From contig CANTAL010000127.1 of NCBI GenBank assembly GCA_947650365.1, positions 372,001 to 436,000 on the forward strand: a stretch of DNA of 64,000 nucleotides, in the 5' to 3' direction. Shown here in pieces: positions 53,841-64,000 of this stretch. The notes under the pieces are model-generated. The model had not been told where the DNA came from, made no database searches, and worked only from the letters and a program-made list of their open reading frames with translations. The number at the start of each line of letters is the position of its first letter. Position 1 is the first letter of the stretch. This DNA comes from Chamaelirium japonicum. Lineage: Eukaryota; Streptophyta; Magnoliopsida; Liliales; Melanthiaceae. The position numbers and the translations under genes are program-made.

Positions 53841-54714
53841 AGAATGGATCGTACGAATAAATTAGAATGGATTGTACGAATGAATTAGAATGGATACATT
53901 CGTGCGAATGAAGTAGAATGGATCGTAGGAATGAATTAGAATGGATTGTACGAATGAATTAGAATGGATACATTCATACGAATGAATTAGAATGGACCGT
54001 ACTAATGAATTAGAATGGATCGTGCGAATGAATTAGAATGGATCATACGATGCAATCTAATTCATTCGTACTATCCATTCTAATTCATCCGTATGATCAA
54101 TTCTCATTCATTCGCACGATCCATTCTAATTCATTCTCACGAATATAACCTTTCTAATTCATTTGTATGATCTATTCAAATTCATTCGTACGATCCATTC
54201 TAATTTATTCGTTCGAATGTATCCATTCTAATTCATTCGTACGATTCATTCTTCATTCGCACGAATGTATCCATTCTAATTCATTCGTACAATCCATTCT
54301 AATTCATTCGCACGATCAATTCTAATTCATTCGTATGATCCATTCTAATTCATTCCTACGATCTATTCTAATTCATTCGTTCGAATGTATCCATTCTAAT
54401 TCATTCGTACGATTCATTCTAATTCATTCGTACGATCCATTCTAATTCATTCGTACGATCCATTCTACTTCATTCGCACGAATGTATCCATTCTAATTCA
54501 TTCGTGCAATCCATTCTAATTCAATCGCATAATCATTTCTAATTCATTCGTACGATCCATTCTAATTCATTCGTACGATCCATTCTAATTCATTCGTACG
54601 ATCTATTCTAATTCATTCGTTCATTCGCACGATTCATTCCTACGATCCATTCTAATTCATTCGTACGATTCATTCTAATTCATTCGTACGATCCATTCTA
54701 ATTCATTCTAATTA
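53735..54714. repeat. Reverse block then forward block
   Basis: Reverse 53735 to about 54050, with a type B-like forward restart (GATGCAATCTAATTC, TCATCCGTATGATC), then forward to 54714 with cut monomers such as GATTCATTCTTCATTCGCACG (about 54243). Confidence 0.84.
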
Positions 54715-54995
54715 GAATGGATTCTACTAATTCATTCATTAGAATGGATCGTACGAATGAATCCATTCTAATTAATTCGTACGATCCATTCTACGAATGA
54801 ATTAGAATGAATCGTACGAATGAATTAGAATGGATTAGAATGGATTGTACGAATGAATTAGTATGGATCATTCCTAATTAGATCGTACGAATTCATTCTA
54901 ATTCATTCGTACGATCAATTAGAATTAGGATTGTACGAATGAATTAGAATGATCATAGAATAGATCCATTCGTATGAATTAGAATGAATCGTACG
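54715..54995. repeat. Scrambled zone 5
   Basis: Rapid orientation changes, for example CATTCTAATTAGAATGG and ATTCATTCATTAGAATGG. All words derive from the satellite. Confidence 0.84.
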
Positions 54996-56053
54996 AATGT
55001 ATCCATTCTAATTCATTCGTACGATTCATTCTAATTCATTCGTACGATCCATTCTAATTCATTCGTACGATCCATTCTACTTCATTCGCACGAATGTATC
55101 CATTCTAATTCATTCGTACAATCCATTCTAAATCATTCGCACGATCAATTCTAATTCATTCGTATGATCCATTCTAATTCATTCCTACGATCTATTCTAA
55201 TTCATTCGTTCGAATGTATCCATTCTAATTCATTCGTACGATTCATTCTAATTCATTCGTACGATCCATTCTGATTCATTCGTACGATCCATTCTACTTC
55301 ATTCGCACGAATGTATCCATTCTAATTCATTCGTACAATCCATTCTAATTCATTCGCACGATCAATTCTAATTCATTCGCACGATCAATTCTAATTCATT
55401 CGTATGATCCATTCTAATTCATTCCTACGATCTATTCTAATTCATTCGTTCGAATGTATCCATTCTAATTCATTCGTACGATTTATTCTAATTCATTCGT
55501 ACGATCCATTCTAATTCATTCGTACGATCCATTCTACTTCATTCGCACGAATATATCCATTCTAATTCATTCGTACAATCCATTCTAATTCATTCGCACG
55601 ATCAATTCTAATTCATTCGTATGATCCATTCTAATTCATTCCTACGATCTATTCTAATTCATTCGTTCGAATGTATCCATTCTAATTCATTCGTACGATT
55701 CATTCTAATTCATTCGTACGATCCATTCTAATTCATTCGTACGAGCCATTCTACTTCATTCGCACGAATGTATCCATTCTAATTCATTCGTACAATCCAT
55801 TCTAATTCATTCGCACGATCAATTCTAATTCATTCGTATGATCCATTCCCATTCTAATTCATTCGTACGATTCATTCTAATTCATTCATAGGATCCATTC
55901 TAATTCATTCGTACGATCCATTCTAGTTAATTCGCACTAATGTATCCATTCTAATTCATTCGCACAATCCATTCGTACGATCCATTCTAATTCATTCGTA
56001 CGATCCATTCTACTTCATTCGCACGAATGTATCCATTCTAATTCATTCGTACT
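54996..56053 (+). repeat. Forward HOR block
   Basis: About five HOR periods with a tandem extra GCACGATCA monomer at about 55369. It ends in a cut monomer GTACTTAGAATTAATCG. Confidence 0.87.
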
Positions 56054-57115
56054 TAGAATTAATCGTGCGAATTAATTAGAATGGATTGTACGAATGAATT
56101 AGAATGGATACATTCGTGCGAATGAAGGAGAATCGATCGTATGAATGAATTAGAATGTATCGTACGAATGAATTAGAATGAATCGTACGAATGAATTAGA
56201 ATGGGAATGGATCATACGAATGAATTCTAATTGATCGTGCGAATGAATTAGAATGGATTGTACGAAGGAATTAGAATGGATACATTCGTGCGAATGAAGT
56301 AGAATGGATCGTACGAATGAATTAGAATGGATCGTACGAATGAATTAGAATTGATCGTGCGAATGAATTAGAATGGATACATTCGAACGAATGAATTAGA
56401 ATAGATCGTAGAAATGAATTAGAATGGATCATACGAATGAATTAGAATTGATCGTGCGAATGAATTAGAATGGATTGTACGATGAATTAGAATGGATACA
56501 TTCGTGCGAATGAAGTAGAATGGATCGTACGATTGAATTAGAATGGATACATACGTGCGAATGAAGTAGAATGGATCGTACGAATGAATTAGAATGGATC
56601 GTACGAATGAATTAGAATGAATCGTACGAATGAATTAGAATGGAAACATTCGAACGAATGAATTAGAATAGATCGTAGGAATGAATTAGAATGGATCATA
56701 CGAATGAATTAGAATGGATCGTGCGAATGAATTAGAATGGATTGTACGAATGAATTAGAATGGATACATTCGTGCGAATGAAGTAGAATGGATCGTATGA
56801 ATGAATTAGAATGGATCGTACGAATGAATTAGAATTGATACATTCGAACGAATGAATTAGAATAGATCGTAGGAATGAATTAGAATGGATCATACGAATG
56901 AATTAGAATTGATCGTGCGAATGAATTAGAATGGATTATACGAATGAATTAGAATGGATACATTCGAATGGATCGTACGAATGAATTAGAATGGATCGTA
57001 CGAATGAATTAGAATGGATCGTACGAATGAATTAGAATGGATACATTCGTGCGAATGAAGTAGAATGGATCGAACGAATGAATTAGAATAGATCGTGCAA
57101 ATGAAGTACGAATGG
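56054..57115 (-). repeat. Reverse HOR block
   Basis: Reverse HOR with variants such as GAAGGAGAATCG. It ends at GAATGGATTCGTACGATCC. Confidence 0.88.
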
Positions 57116-57792
57116 ATTCGTACGATCCATTCTAATTCATTCGTACGATTCATTCTAATTCATTCCTACGATCTATTCTAATTCATTCGTTCGAATGTTT
57201 CCATTCTAATTCATTCGTACGATTCATTCTAATTCATTCGTACGATCCATTCTAATTCATTCGTACGATCCATTCTACTTCATTCGCACGAATGTATCCA
57301 TTCTAATTCATTCATACGATCCATTCTACTTCATTCGCACGAATGTATCCATTCTAATTCATTCGTATAATCCATTCTAATTCATTCGCACGATCAATTC
57401 TAATTCATTCGTATGATCCATTCTAATTCATTCGTAGGATCTATTCTAATTCATTCGTTCGAATGTATCCATTCTAATTCATTCGCACGATAATTTCTAA
57501 TTCATTCGTACGATCCATTCTAATTCATTCGTACGATCCATTCTACTTCATTCGCACGAATGTATCCATTCTAATTCCTTTGTATAATCCATTCTAATTT
57601 ATTCGCACGATCAATTAGAATTCATTCGTATGATCCATTCCCATTCTAATTCATTCGTACGATTCATTCTTATTCATTCGTACGATCCATTCTAATTCAT
57701 TCGTACGATCCATTCTACTTCATTCGCACGAATGTATCCATTCTAATTCATTCGTACAATCCATTCTAATTCATTCGCACGATCAATTCTAA
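57116..57792 (+). repeat. Forward HOR block
   Basis: About three HOR periods. The CCCATTCTAATTC truncation near 57640 also occurs near 55848, suggesting another short dispersed duplication (about 55.68-55.9 against 57.47-57.7 kb). It ends at TTCTAAGTACGAATG. Confidence 0.86.
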
Positions 57793-58828
57793 GTACGAAT
57801 GAATTAGAATGGATACATTCGTGCGAATGAAGTAGAATGGATCGTACGAATGAATTAGAATGGATCGTACGAATGGATTGTGCGAATGAATTAGAATGGA
57901 TACATTCGTGCGACTGAAGTAGAATGGATCGTACGAATGAATTAGAATGGATCGTACGAATGAATTAGAATGAATCGTACGAATGAATTAGAATAGGAAT
58001 GGATTATACGAATGAATTAGAATTGATCGTGCGAATGAATTAGAATGGATTGTACGAATGAATTAAAATGGATACATTCGTGCGAATGAAGTAGAATGGA
58101 TCGTACGAATGAATTAGAATGGATCGTACGAATGAATTAGAATAAATCGTACGAATGAATTAGAATGGATACATTCGAACGAATGAATTAGAATAGATCG
58201 TAGGAATGAATTAGAATGGATCATACGAATGAATTAGAATTGATCGTGCGAATGAATTAGAATGGATTGTACGAATGAATTAGAATAGATACATTCGTGC
58301 GAATGAAGTAGAATGGATCGTACGAATGAATTAGAATGGATCGTACGAATGAATTAGAATGAATCGTACGAATGAATTAGAATGGATACATTCGAACGAA
58401 TGAATTAGAATAGATCGTAGGAATGAATTAGAATGGATCATACGAATGAATTAGAATTGATCGTGCGAATGAATTAGAATGGATTGTACGAATGAATTAG
58501 AATGGATACATTCGTGCGAATGAAGTAGAATGGATCGTACGAATGAATCAGAATGGATCATACGAATGAATTATAATGAATCGTATGAATGAATTAGAAT
58601 GGATACATTCGAACGAATGAATTAGAATAGATCGTAGGAATGAATTAGAATGGATCATACGAATGAATTAGAATTGATCGTGCGAATAAATTAGAATGGA
58701 TTGTACGAATGAATTAGAATGGATACATTCGTGCGAATGAAGTAGAATGGATCGTACGAATGAATTAGAATGGATCGTACGAATGAATTAGAATGAATCG
58801 TACGAATGAATTAGAATGGATACATTCG
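57793..58828 (-). repeat. Reverse HOR block
   Basis: Contains the regular reverse HOR run. It closes at ATACATTCGTACGATTC. Confidence 0.9.
57980..58820 (-). repeat. Reverse-orientation 217-bp HOR run
   Basis: Here the same nine-monomer HOR is read on the minus strand. The marker GATACATTCGAAC occurs at 58168, 58385 and 58602, which is 217-bp spacing. The monomer order is the exact reverse complement of the forward HOR, which shows that whole HOR arrays, not single monomers, exist in inverted orientation. Confidence 0.92.
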
Positions 58829-59109
58829 TACGATTCATTCTAATTCATACGAATGGATCTATTCTATGATCATTCTAATTCATTCCTACAATCCTAATTC
58901 AAATTGATCGTACGATGAATTAGAATGAATTCGTACGATCTAATTAGGAATGATCCATACTAATTCATTCGTACAATCCATTCTAATCCATTCTAATTCA
59001 TTCGTACGATTCATTCTAATTCATTCGTAGAATGGATCGTACGAATTAATTAGAATGGATTCATTCGTACGATCCATTCTAATGAATGAATTAGTACAAT
59101 CCATTCTAA
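58829..59109. repeat. Scrambled zone 6
   Basis: Alternating short pieces, for example CTATGATCATTC and AATTAGGAATGATCC. Several words match scrambled zone 5 in inverted order (TAGGAATGATCC here, GGATCATTCCTA near 54865), so the two zones may be inverted relatives. Confidence 0.75.
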
Positions 59110-59944
59110 TTAGAATGAATTAGAATGGATCGTACGAATGAATTAGAATGAATCGTACGAATGAATTAGAATGGATCGTAGGAATGAATCGTGCGAATGA
59201 ACGAATGAATTAGAATAGATCGTACGAATGAATTAGAATGGATCGTACGAATGAATTAGAATGGATCGTACGAATGAATTAGAATGAATCGTACGAATGA
59301 ATGTGAATGAAGTAGAATGGATCGTACGAATGAATTAGAATGGATCATATGATTGAAGTAGAATGAATCGTACGAATGAATTAGAATGGAAACTTTCGAA
59401 CGAATTAATTAGAATAGATCGTAGGAATGAATTAGAATGAATCGTACGAATGAATTAGAATGGATTGTACGAATGAATTAGAATGGATCCATTCGTGCGA
59501 ATGAAGTAGAATGAATTAGAATGAATAAGAATGGATCGTACGAATGAATTAGAATGAATCGTACAAATGAATTAGAATGGAAACATTCGAACGAATGAAT
59601 TAGAATAGATCGTAGGAATGAATTAGAATGGATACATTTGTGCGAATGAAGTAGAATGGATCGTACGAATGAATTAGAATGGATCGTACGAACGAATGAA
59701 TTAGAATTGATCGTGCGAATGAATTTGAATGGATTGTACGAATGAATTAGAATGGATACATTCGTGCGAATGAAGTAGAATGGATCGTACGAATGAATTA
59801 GAATGGATTGTACGAATGATTAGTATGTATTAGAAATACGTACTGATCAATTCATTAGTACAATCCATTCGTAATCCATCAATACGAATGAATTTGAATT
59901 CTAATTCATTCTACTACATTCTAATGGATCTATTCTAATTCAAT
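59110..59944 (-). repeat. Reverse block ending in scrambled zone 7
   Basis: Reverse monomers to about 59810 with irregular HOR, then about 130 bp of scrambled words (TAGTATGTATTAGAAATACG, GTAATCCATCAATACG). Confidence 0.84.
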
Positions 59945-60965
59945 CCATTCTAATTCATTCGTACGATCCATTCTACTTCATTCGCACGAATGTATCCATT
60001 CTAATTCATTCGTACAATCCATTCTAATTCATTCGCACGATCAATTCTAATTCATTCGTATGATCCATTCTAATTCATTTCTACGATCTATTCTAATTCA
60101 TTCGTTCGAATGTATCCATTCTAATTCATTCGTACGATTCATTCTAATTCATTCGTATGATTCATTCTAATTCATTCGTACGATCCATTCTACTTCATTC
60201 GTAAGAATGTATCCATTCTAATTCATTCGTACAATCCTTTCTAATTCATTCGCACGATCAATTCTAATTCATTCGTATGATCCATTCTAATTCATTCCTA
60301 CGATATATTCTAATTCATTCGTTCGAATGTATCCATTCTAATTCATTCGTACGAATGAATTAGAATAGATCGTAGGAATGAATTAGAATGGATCATACGA
60401 ATGAATTAGAATAGATCGTGCGAATGAATTAGAATGGATTGTACGAATGAATTAGAATGGATACATTCGTGCGAATGAAGTAGAATGGATCGTACGAATG
60501 AATTAGAATGGATCGTACGAATGAATTAGAATGAATCGTTCGAATGAATTAGAATGGATACATTCGAATGAATGAATTAGAATAGATCGTAGGAATGAAT
60601 TAGAATGGATCATACGAATGAATTAGAATTGATCGTGCGAATGAATTAGAATGGATTGTACGAATGAATTAGAATGGATACATTCGCGAATGAAGTAGAA
60701 TGGATCGTACGAATGAATTAGAATGGATCGTACGAATGAATTAGAATGGATCATACGAATGAATTAGAATTGATCGTGCGAATAAATTAGAATGGATTGT
60801 ACGAATGAATTAGAATGGATACATTCGTGCGAATGATGTAGAATGGATCGTACGAATGAATCAGAATGGATCGTACGAACGAATGAATTAGAATTGATCG
60901 TGCGAATGAATTAGAATGGATCGTACGAATGAATCAGATGAATCGTACGAATGAATTAGAATGAA
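59945..60965. repeat. Forward block then reverse block
   Basis: Forward 59945 to about 60352, joined at the palindrome CATTCGTACGAATG to a reverse block reaching about 60965. The reverse part has a cut 28-mer ACATTCGCGAATG near 60682. Confidence 0.87.
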
Positions 60966-61063
60966 TCCATTCTAATTCATTCGTACGATTCATTCCAATT
61001 CATTCGTACGATCCATTCTAATTCATTCGTACGATCCATTCTTACTCATTCGTACGATCCATT

Positions 61064-61379
61064 CTAATTCATTAGTTCAAATGTATCCATTCTAATTCAT
61101 TCATACGATTCATTCCAATTCATTAGTACGATCCATTCTAATTCATTCGTACGATCCATTCTTACTCATTCTTACGATCCATTCTAATTCATTCGCACGA
61201 ATGTATCCATTCTATTCTAATTCATTCGTACGATCCATTCTATTTCATTCGCACGATCAATTCTAATTCATTCGAATGGATACATTCGTACGAATGAATT
61301 AGAATAGATCGTAGGAATGAATTAGAATGAATTAGAATGGATCGTACGAATGAATTAGAATGGATCGTACGAATGAATT
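61064..61379. repeat. Dispersed duplicate pair (offset 7539), copy 2
   Basis: Matches 53525-53840 without length change, including the forward-to-reverse switch near 61275. The preceding part (about 60980-61063) is a further local repeat of the TTACTCATTC monomers. Confidence 0.85.
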
Positions 61380-61646
61380 GAATGAATTAGAATATATCCA
61401 TTTTAATTCATTCGAATGAATTAGAATGGATCGTAGGAATGAATTAGAATGGATACATTCGAACGAATTCTAATCCATTCATAGGAATGAATTAGAATGG
61501 ATCATAGAATAGATCCATTCTAATTCATTCGTAATTCTATGATAGATCGTAGAATTGAATTAATTCATTCGTACGAATGGATCGTACGTTAATTTTGATT
61601 AGAATAGATCCATTCTTACTCATTCCTAATTCTAATTCATTCGTAT

Positions 61647-61745
61647 GATTCATTCTAATTCATTCTAATTAGAATGGATCGTAGGAATGAATTAAATTAG
61701 AATGGATCCATTCAGAATAGATCGTATGGATCGTACGAATGAATT
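61647..61745. repeat. 99-bp compound repeat, copy 1
   Basis: A mosaic of forward and reverse fragments (ATTCTAATTAGAATGG, GAATTAAATTAGAATGG, CCATTCAGAATAGATCG, GTATGGATCG) repeated at 62860-62958 at a fixed offset of 1213 bp. Confidence 0.9.
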
Positions 61746-61755
61746 GATCGTACGA

Positions 61756-62879
61756 TCCATTCTACTTCATTCGTACGATCCATTCTACTTCATTCGCACG
61801 AATGTATCCATTCTAATTCATTCGTACAATCCATTCTAATTCATTCGCACGATCAATTCTAATTCATTCGTATGATCTATTCTAATTCATTCCTACGATC
61901 TATTCTAATTCATTCGTTCGAATGTATCCATTCTAATTCATTCGTACGATTCATTCTAATTCATTCGTACGATCCATTCTAATTCATTCGTACGATCCAT
62001 TCTACTTCATTCGCACGAATGTATCCATTCTAATTCATTCGTACAATCCATTCTAATTCATTCGCACGATCAATTCTAATTCATTTGTACGATCCAATCT
62101 AATTCATTCGTACGATCCATTATACTTCATTCGCACGAATGTATCCATTCTAATTCATTCGTACAATCCATTCTAATTCATTCGCACGATCAATTCTAAT
62201 TCATTCGTATGATCCATTCTACTTCATTCGTATGATTCATTCTAATTCATTCGTACAATCCATTCTAATTCATTCGTACGATCCATTCTAATTCATTCGT
62301 ACGATCCATTCTACTTCATTCGCACGAATGTATCCATTCTAATTCATTCGTACAATCCATTCTAATTCATTCGCACGATCAATTCTAATTCATTCCTATG
62401 ATCCATTCTACTTCATTCGTATGATCCATTCTAATTCATTCGTACAATCTATTCGTACGAATGAATTTGAATGGATCGTATAAATAAATTAGAATGGATC
62501 GTGCGAATGAATTAGAATGGATCGTACGATCCATTCTAATTCATTCGTATGATTCATTCTAATTCATTCGTACGATCCATTCTAATTCATTCGTACGATC
62601 CATTCTACTTCATTCGTATGATCCATTCTAATTCATTCGTACGATCCATTCTACTTCATTCGTACGATCCATTCTACTTTATTCGCACGAATGTATCCAT
62701 TCTAATTCATTCGTACAATCCATTCTAATTCATTCGTACAATCCATTCTAATTCATTCGCACGATCAATTTTAATTCATTCGTATGATCCATTCTAATTC
62801 ATTCCTACGATCTATTCTAATTCATTCGTTCGAATGTTTCCATTCTAATTCATTCGTACGATTCATTCTAATTCATTCT
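61756..62879 (+). repeat. Forward block with a short reverse insert
   Basis: Forward HOR and plain monomers. A reverse insert at about 62456-62525 is bounded by GTACGAATG and GGATCGTACGATCC. Monomers with TACTTCATTCGTATG are frequent here. Confidence 0.87.
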
Positions 62880-62958
62880 AATTAGAATGGATCGTAGGAA
62901 TGAATTAAATTAGAATGGATCCATTCAGAATAGATCGTATGGATCGTACGAATGAATT
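62860..62958. repeat. 99-bp compound repeat, copy 2
   Basis: Same fragment order as 61647-61745 with no length change. Flanks differ on both sides after the match, so it is a bounded duplication of a scrambled piece. Confidence 0.9.
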
Positions 62959-63344
62959 AGAATTTGGATCATACGTAGGATCATAGGAATTGATCATTCA
63001 TTAGCACGAATGGATCAATTCTAATTCATTCGTATGATCCATTCTACTTCATTCGTATGATCCATTCTAATTGATCCATTCTAATTAGTACGAATTAGAA
63101 TTCAAATTCATTCGTACAATCCATTAGAATTCATTCGTAGGATGGATTAATACGTATTAGAATGGATCCATTCTAATGAATAGATCTATTCATTAGTACG
63201 AATGAATGAATCCATTCTAATTAATTCTAATTCATACGAATGGATTAGAATGAATTAAAATAAATAGATCCATACGAATGGATTATTCGTACGAATGGAT
63301 CATACGAACGAATGTATCCATTCTAATTCATTCGTACGATCAAT
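62880..63344. repeat. Scrambled zone 9
   Basis: About 460 bp of alternating fragments, with AATACGTATTAG and AATAGATCTATT palindromes and the second 99-bp compound repeat at its start. Confidence 0.85.
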
Positions 63345-64000
63345 TAGAATGGATCATGCGAATGAATTAGAATGGGTTGTACGAATGAATTCATTCCTAC
63401 GAATTAGAATGGATTGTACGAATGAATTAGAATGGATACATTCGTGCAAATGAAGTAGAATGGATCGTACGAATGAATTAGAATGGATACATTCGTGATC
63501 GTGCGAATGAATTAGAATGGATTGTACGAATGAATTAGAATGGATACATTCGTGCGAATGAAGTAGAATGGATCGTACGAATGAATTAGAATGGATCGTA
63601 CGAATGAATTAGAATGGATACATTCGAACGAATGAATTAGAATAGATCGTAGGAATGATTTAGAATGGATCATACGAATGAATTAGAATTGATCGTGCGA
63701 AAAAATTAGAATGGATTGTACGAATAAATTAGAATGGATACATTCGTGCGAATGAAGTAGAATGGATCGTACGAATGAATTAGAATGGATCGAACGAATG
63801 AATCAGAATGGATCGTACGAATGAATTAGAATGAATCGTACGAATGAATTAGAATGGAAACATTCGAACGAATGAATTAGAATAGATCGTAGGAATGAAT
63901 TAGAATGGATCATACGAATGAATTAGAATTGATCGTGCGAATGAATTAGAATGGATTGTACGAATGAATTAGAATGGATACATTCGTGCGAATGAAATAG
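63345..64000 (-). repeat. Reverse HOR block at right edge
   Basis: Reverse HOR continuing to the end of the window. One step is cut at ATTCGTGATCGTGCG (about 63490). Confidence 0.9.

Larger units (their letters stand above)
60966..61755. repeat. Forward block, short reverse run, scrambled zone 8
   Basis: Forward to about 61275, reverse to about 61385, scrambled to 61755, including one copy of a 99-bp compound repeat. Confidence 0.84.
1..64000. repeat. 23-bp satellite array filling the whole window
   Basis: Every stretch reads as tandem copies of a 23-bp unit that begins GATCC, carries ATTCTAATTCATTC and ends GTAC, or as its reverse complement. The only exceptions are two 64-bp islands. About 8 of 23 bases are G or C. 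Each unit carries a GATC and a GTAC site and one CGTACG core with two CpGs. Both window edges lie inside the array, so its true length is unknown. Short open frames occur (up to about 80 codons), but they translate only the repeat. Because 23 is not a multiple of 3, each frame cycles through IHSNSFVR, SILIHSYD and PF-stop-FIRT, so a stop normally comes every 69 bases. No gene, tRNA, rRNA or mobile element was recognised. Known biology of such arrays suggests constitutive heterochromatin. Centromeric identity cannot be shown from sequence alone. Confidence 0.97.

Noticed and set aside
1-64000. CENP-B box
   Set aside because: TTCGTACGAATG shares TTCG and an A at roughly the right place, but the CGGG part of the known box is missing in all monomers examined.
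1-64000. Telomeric repeat array
   Set aside because: The unit is 23 bp and mixed in orientation. None of the short G-rich telomere motifs is seen, and TTAGAATGG is only a part of the monomer.

Overview
The window holds one kind of sequence from end to end: an AT-rich tandem satellite with a 23-bp basic unit. The unit begins GATCC, carries ATTCTAATTCATTC and ends GTAC. I found no protein-coding gene, RNA gene, transposon, LTR element or CRISPR array. This points to a heterochromatic block (centromeric, pericentromeric, subtelomeric or sex/B-chromosome-like) of a eukaryotic genome read by long-read assembly. The sequence does not identify the species. The array runs off both ends of the window.

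There are several levels of structure. (1) Monomers are 23 bp, with a recurrent 28-bp form in which GATCC is replaced by GAATGTATCC. (2) In the regular parts, nine distinguishable monomers (seven of 23 bp, two of 28 bp) form a 217-bp higher-order repeat (HOR). It recurs at exactly 217-bp spacing, for example from 49184 to 50703. (3) The HOR lies in both orientations: blocks of about 0.1 to 6.6 kb read forward (CATTCTAATTCATTCG on the + strand) or reverse (CGAATGAATTAGAATG), with dozens of switches, many at the palindromic core CGTACG. (4) Between blocks lie short 'scrambled' zones where orientation changes every 10-40 bp. (5) Large duplications are laid over this. A 16.4-kb segment (3815-20248) is repeated directly at 20249 to about 36950 and is nearly identical. 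A third, older-looking partial copy lies at about 46.1-48.7 kb. There is a 1.8-kb duplication near the left end, an exact 1479-bp tandem duplication at 50.7-53.6 kb, and smaller dispersed pairs in the last 11 kb.

Region by region: 1-3.8 kb, alternating F/R blocks with an internal duplication; 3.8-20.25 kb, first copy of the 16.4-kb segment; 20.25-36.95 kb, second copy; 37-46.5 kb, alternating blocks dominated by reverse HOR; 46.5-53.7 kb, the longest forward region with the most regular HOR; 53.7-64 kb, short alternating blocks with several scrambled zones.

The only sequence not derived from the satellite is a 64-bp island at 14436-14499, with an identical copy at 30892-30955 inside the duplicated segment. 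It lies among diverged 'type B' monomers. No functional system can be claimed. What is notable is the architecture: HORs kept intact in both orientations, inversion joints at short palindromes, and nested recent duplications.
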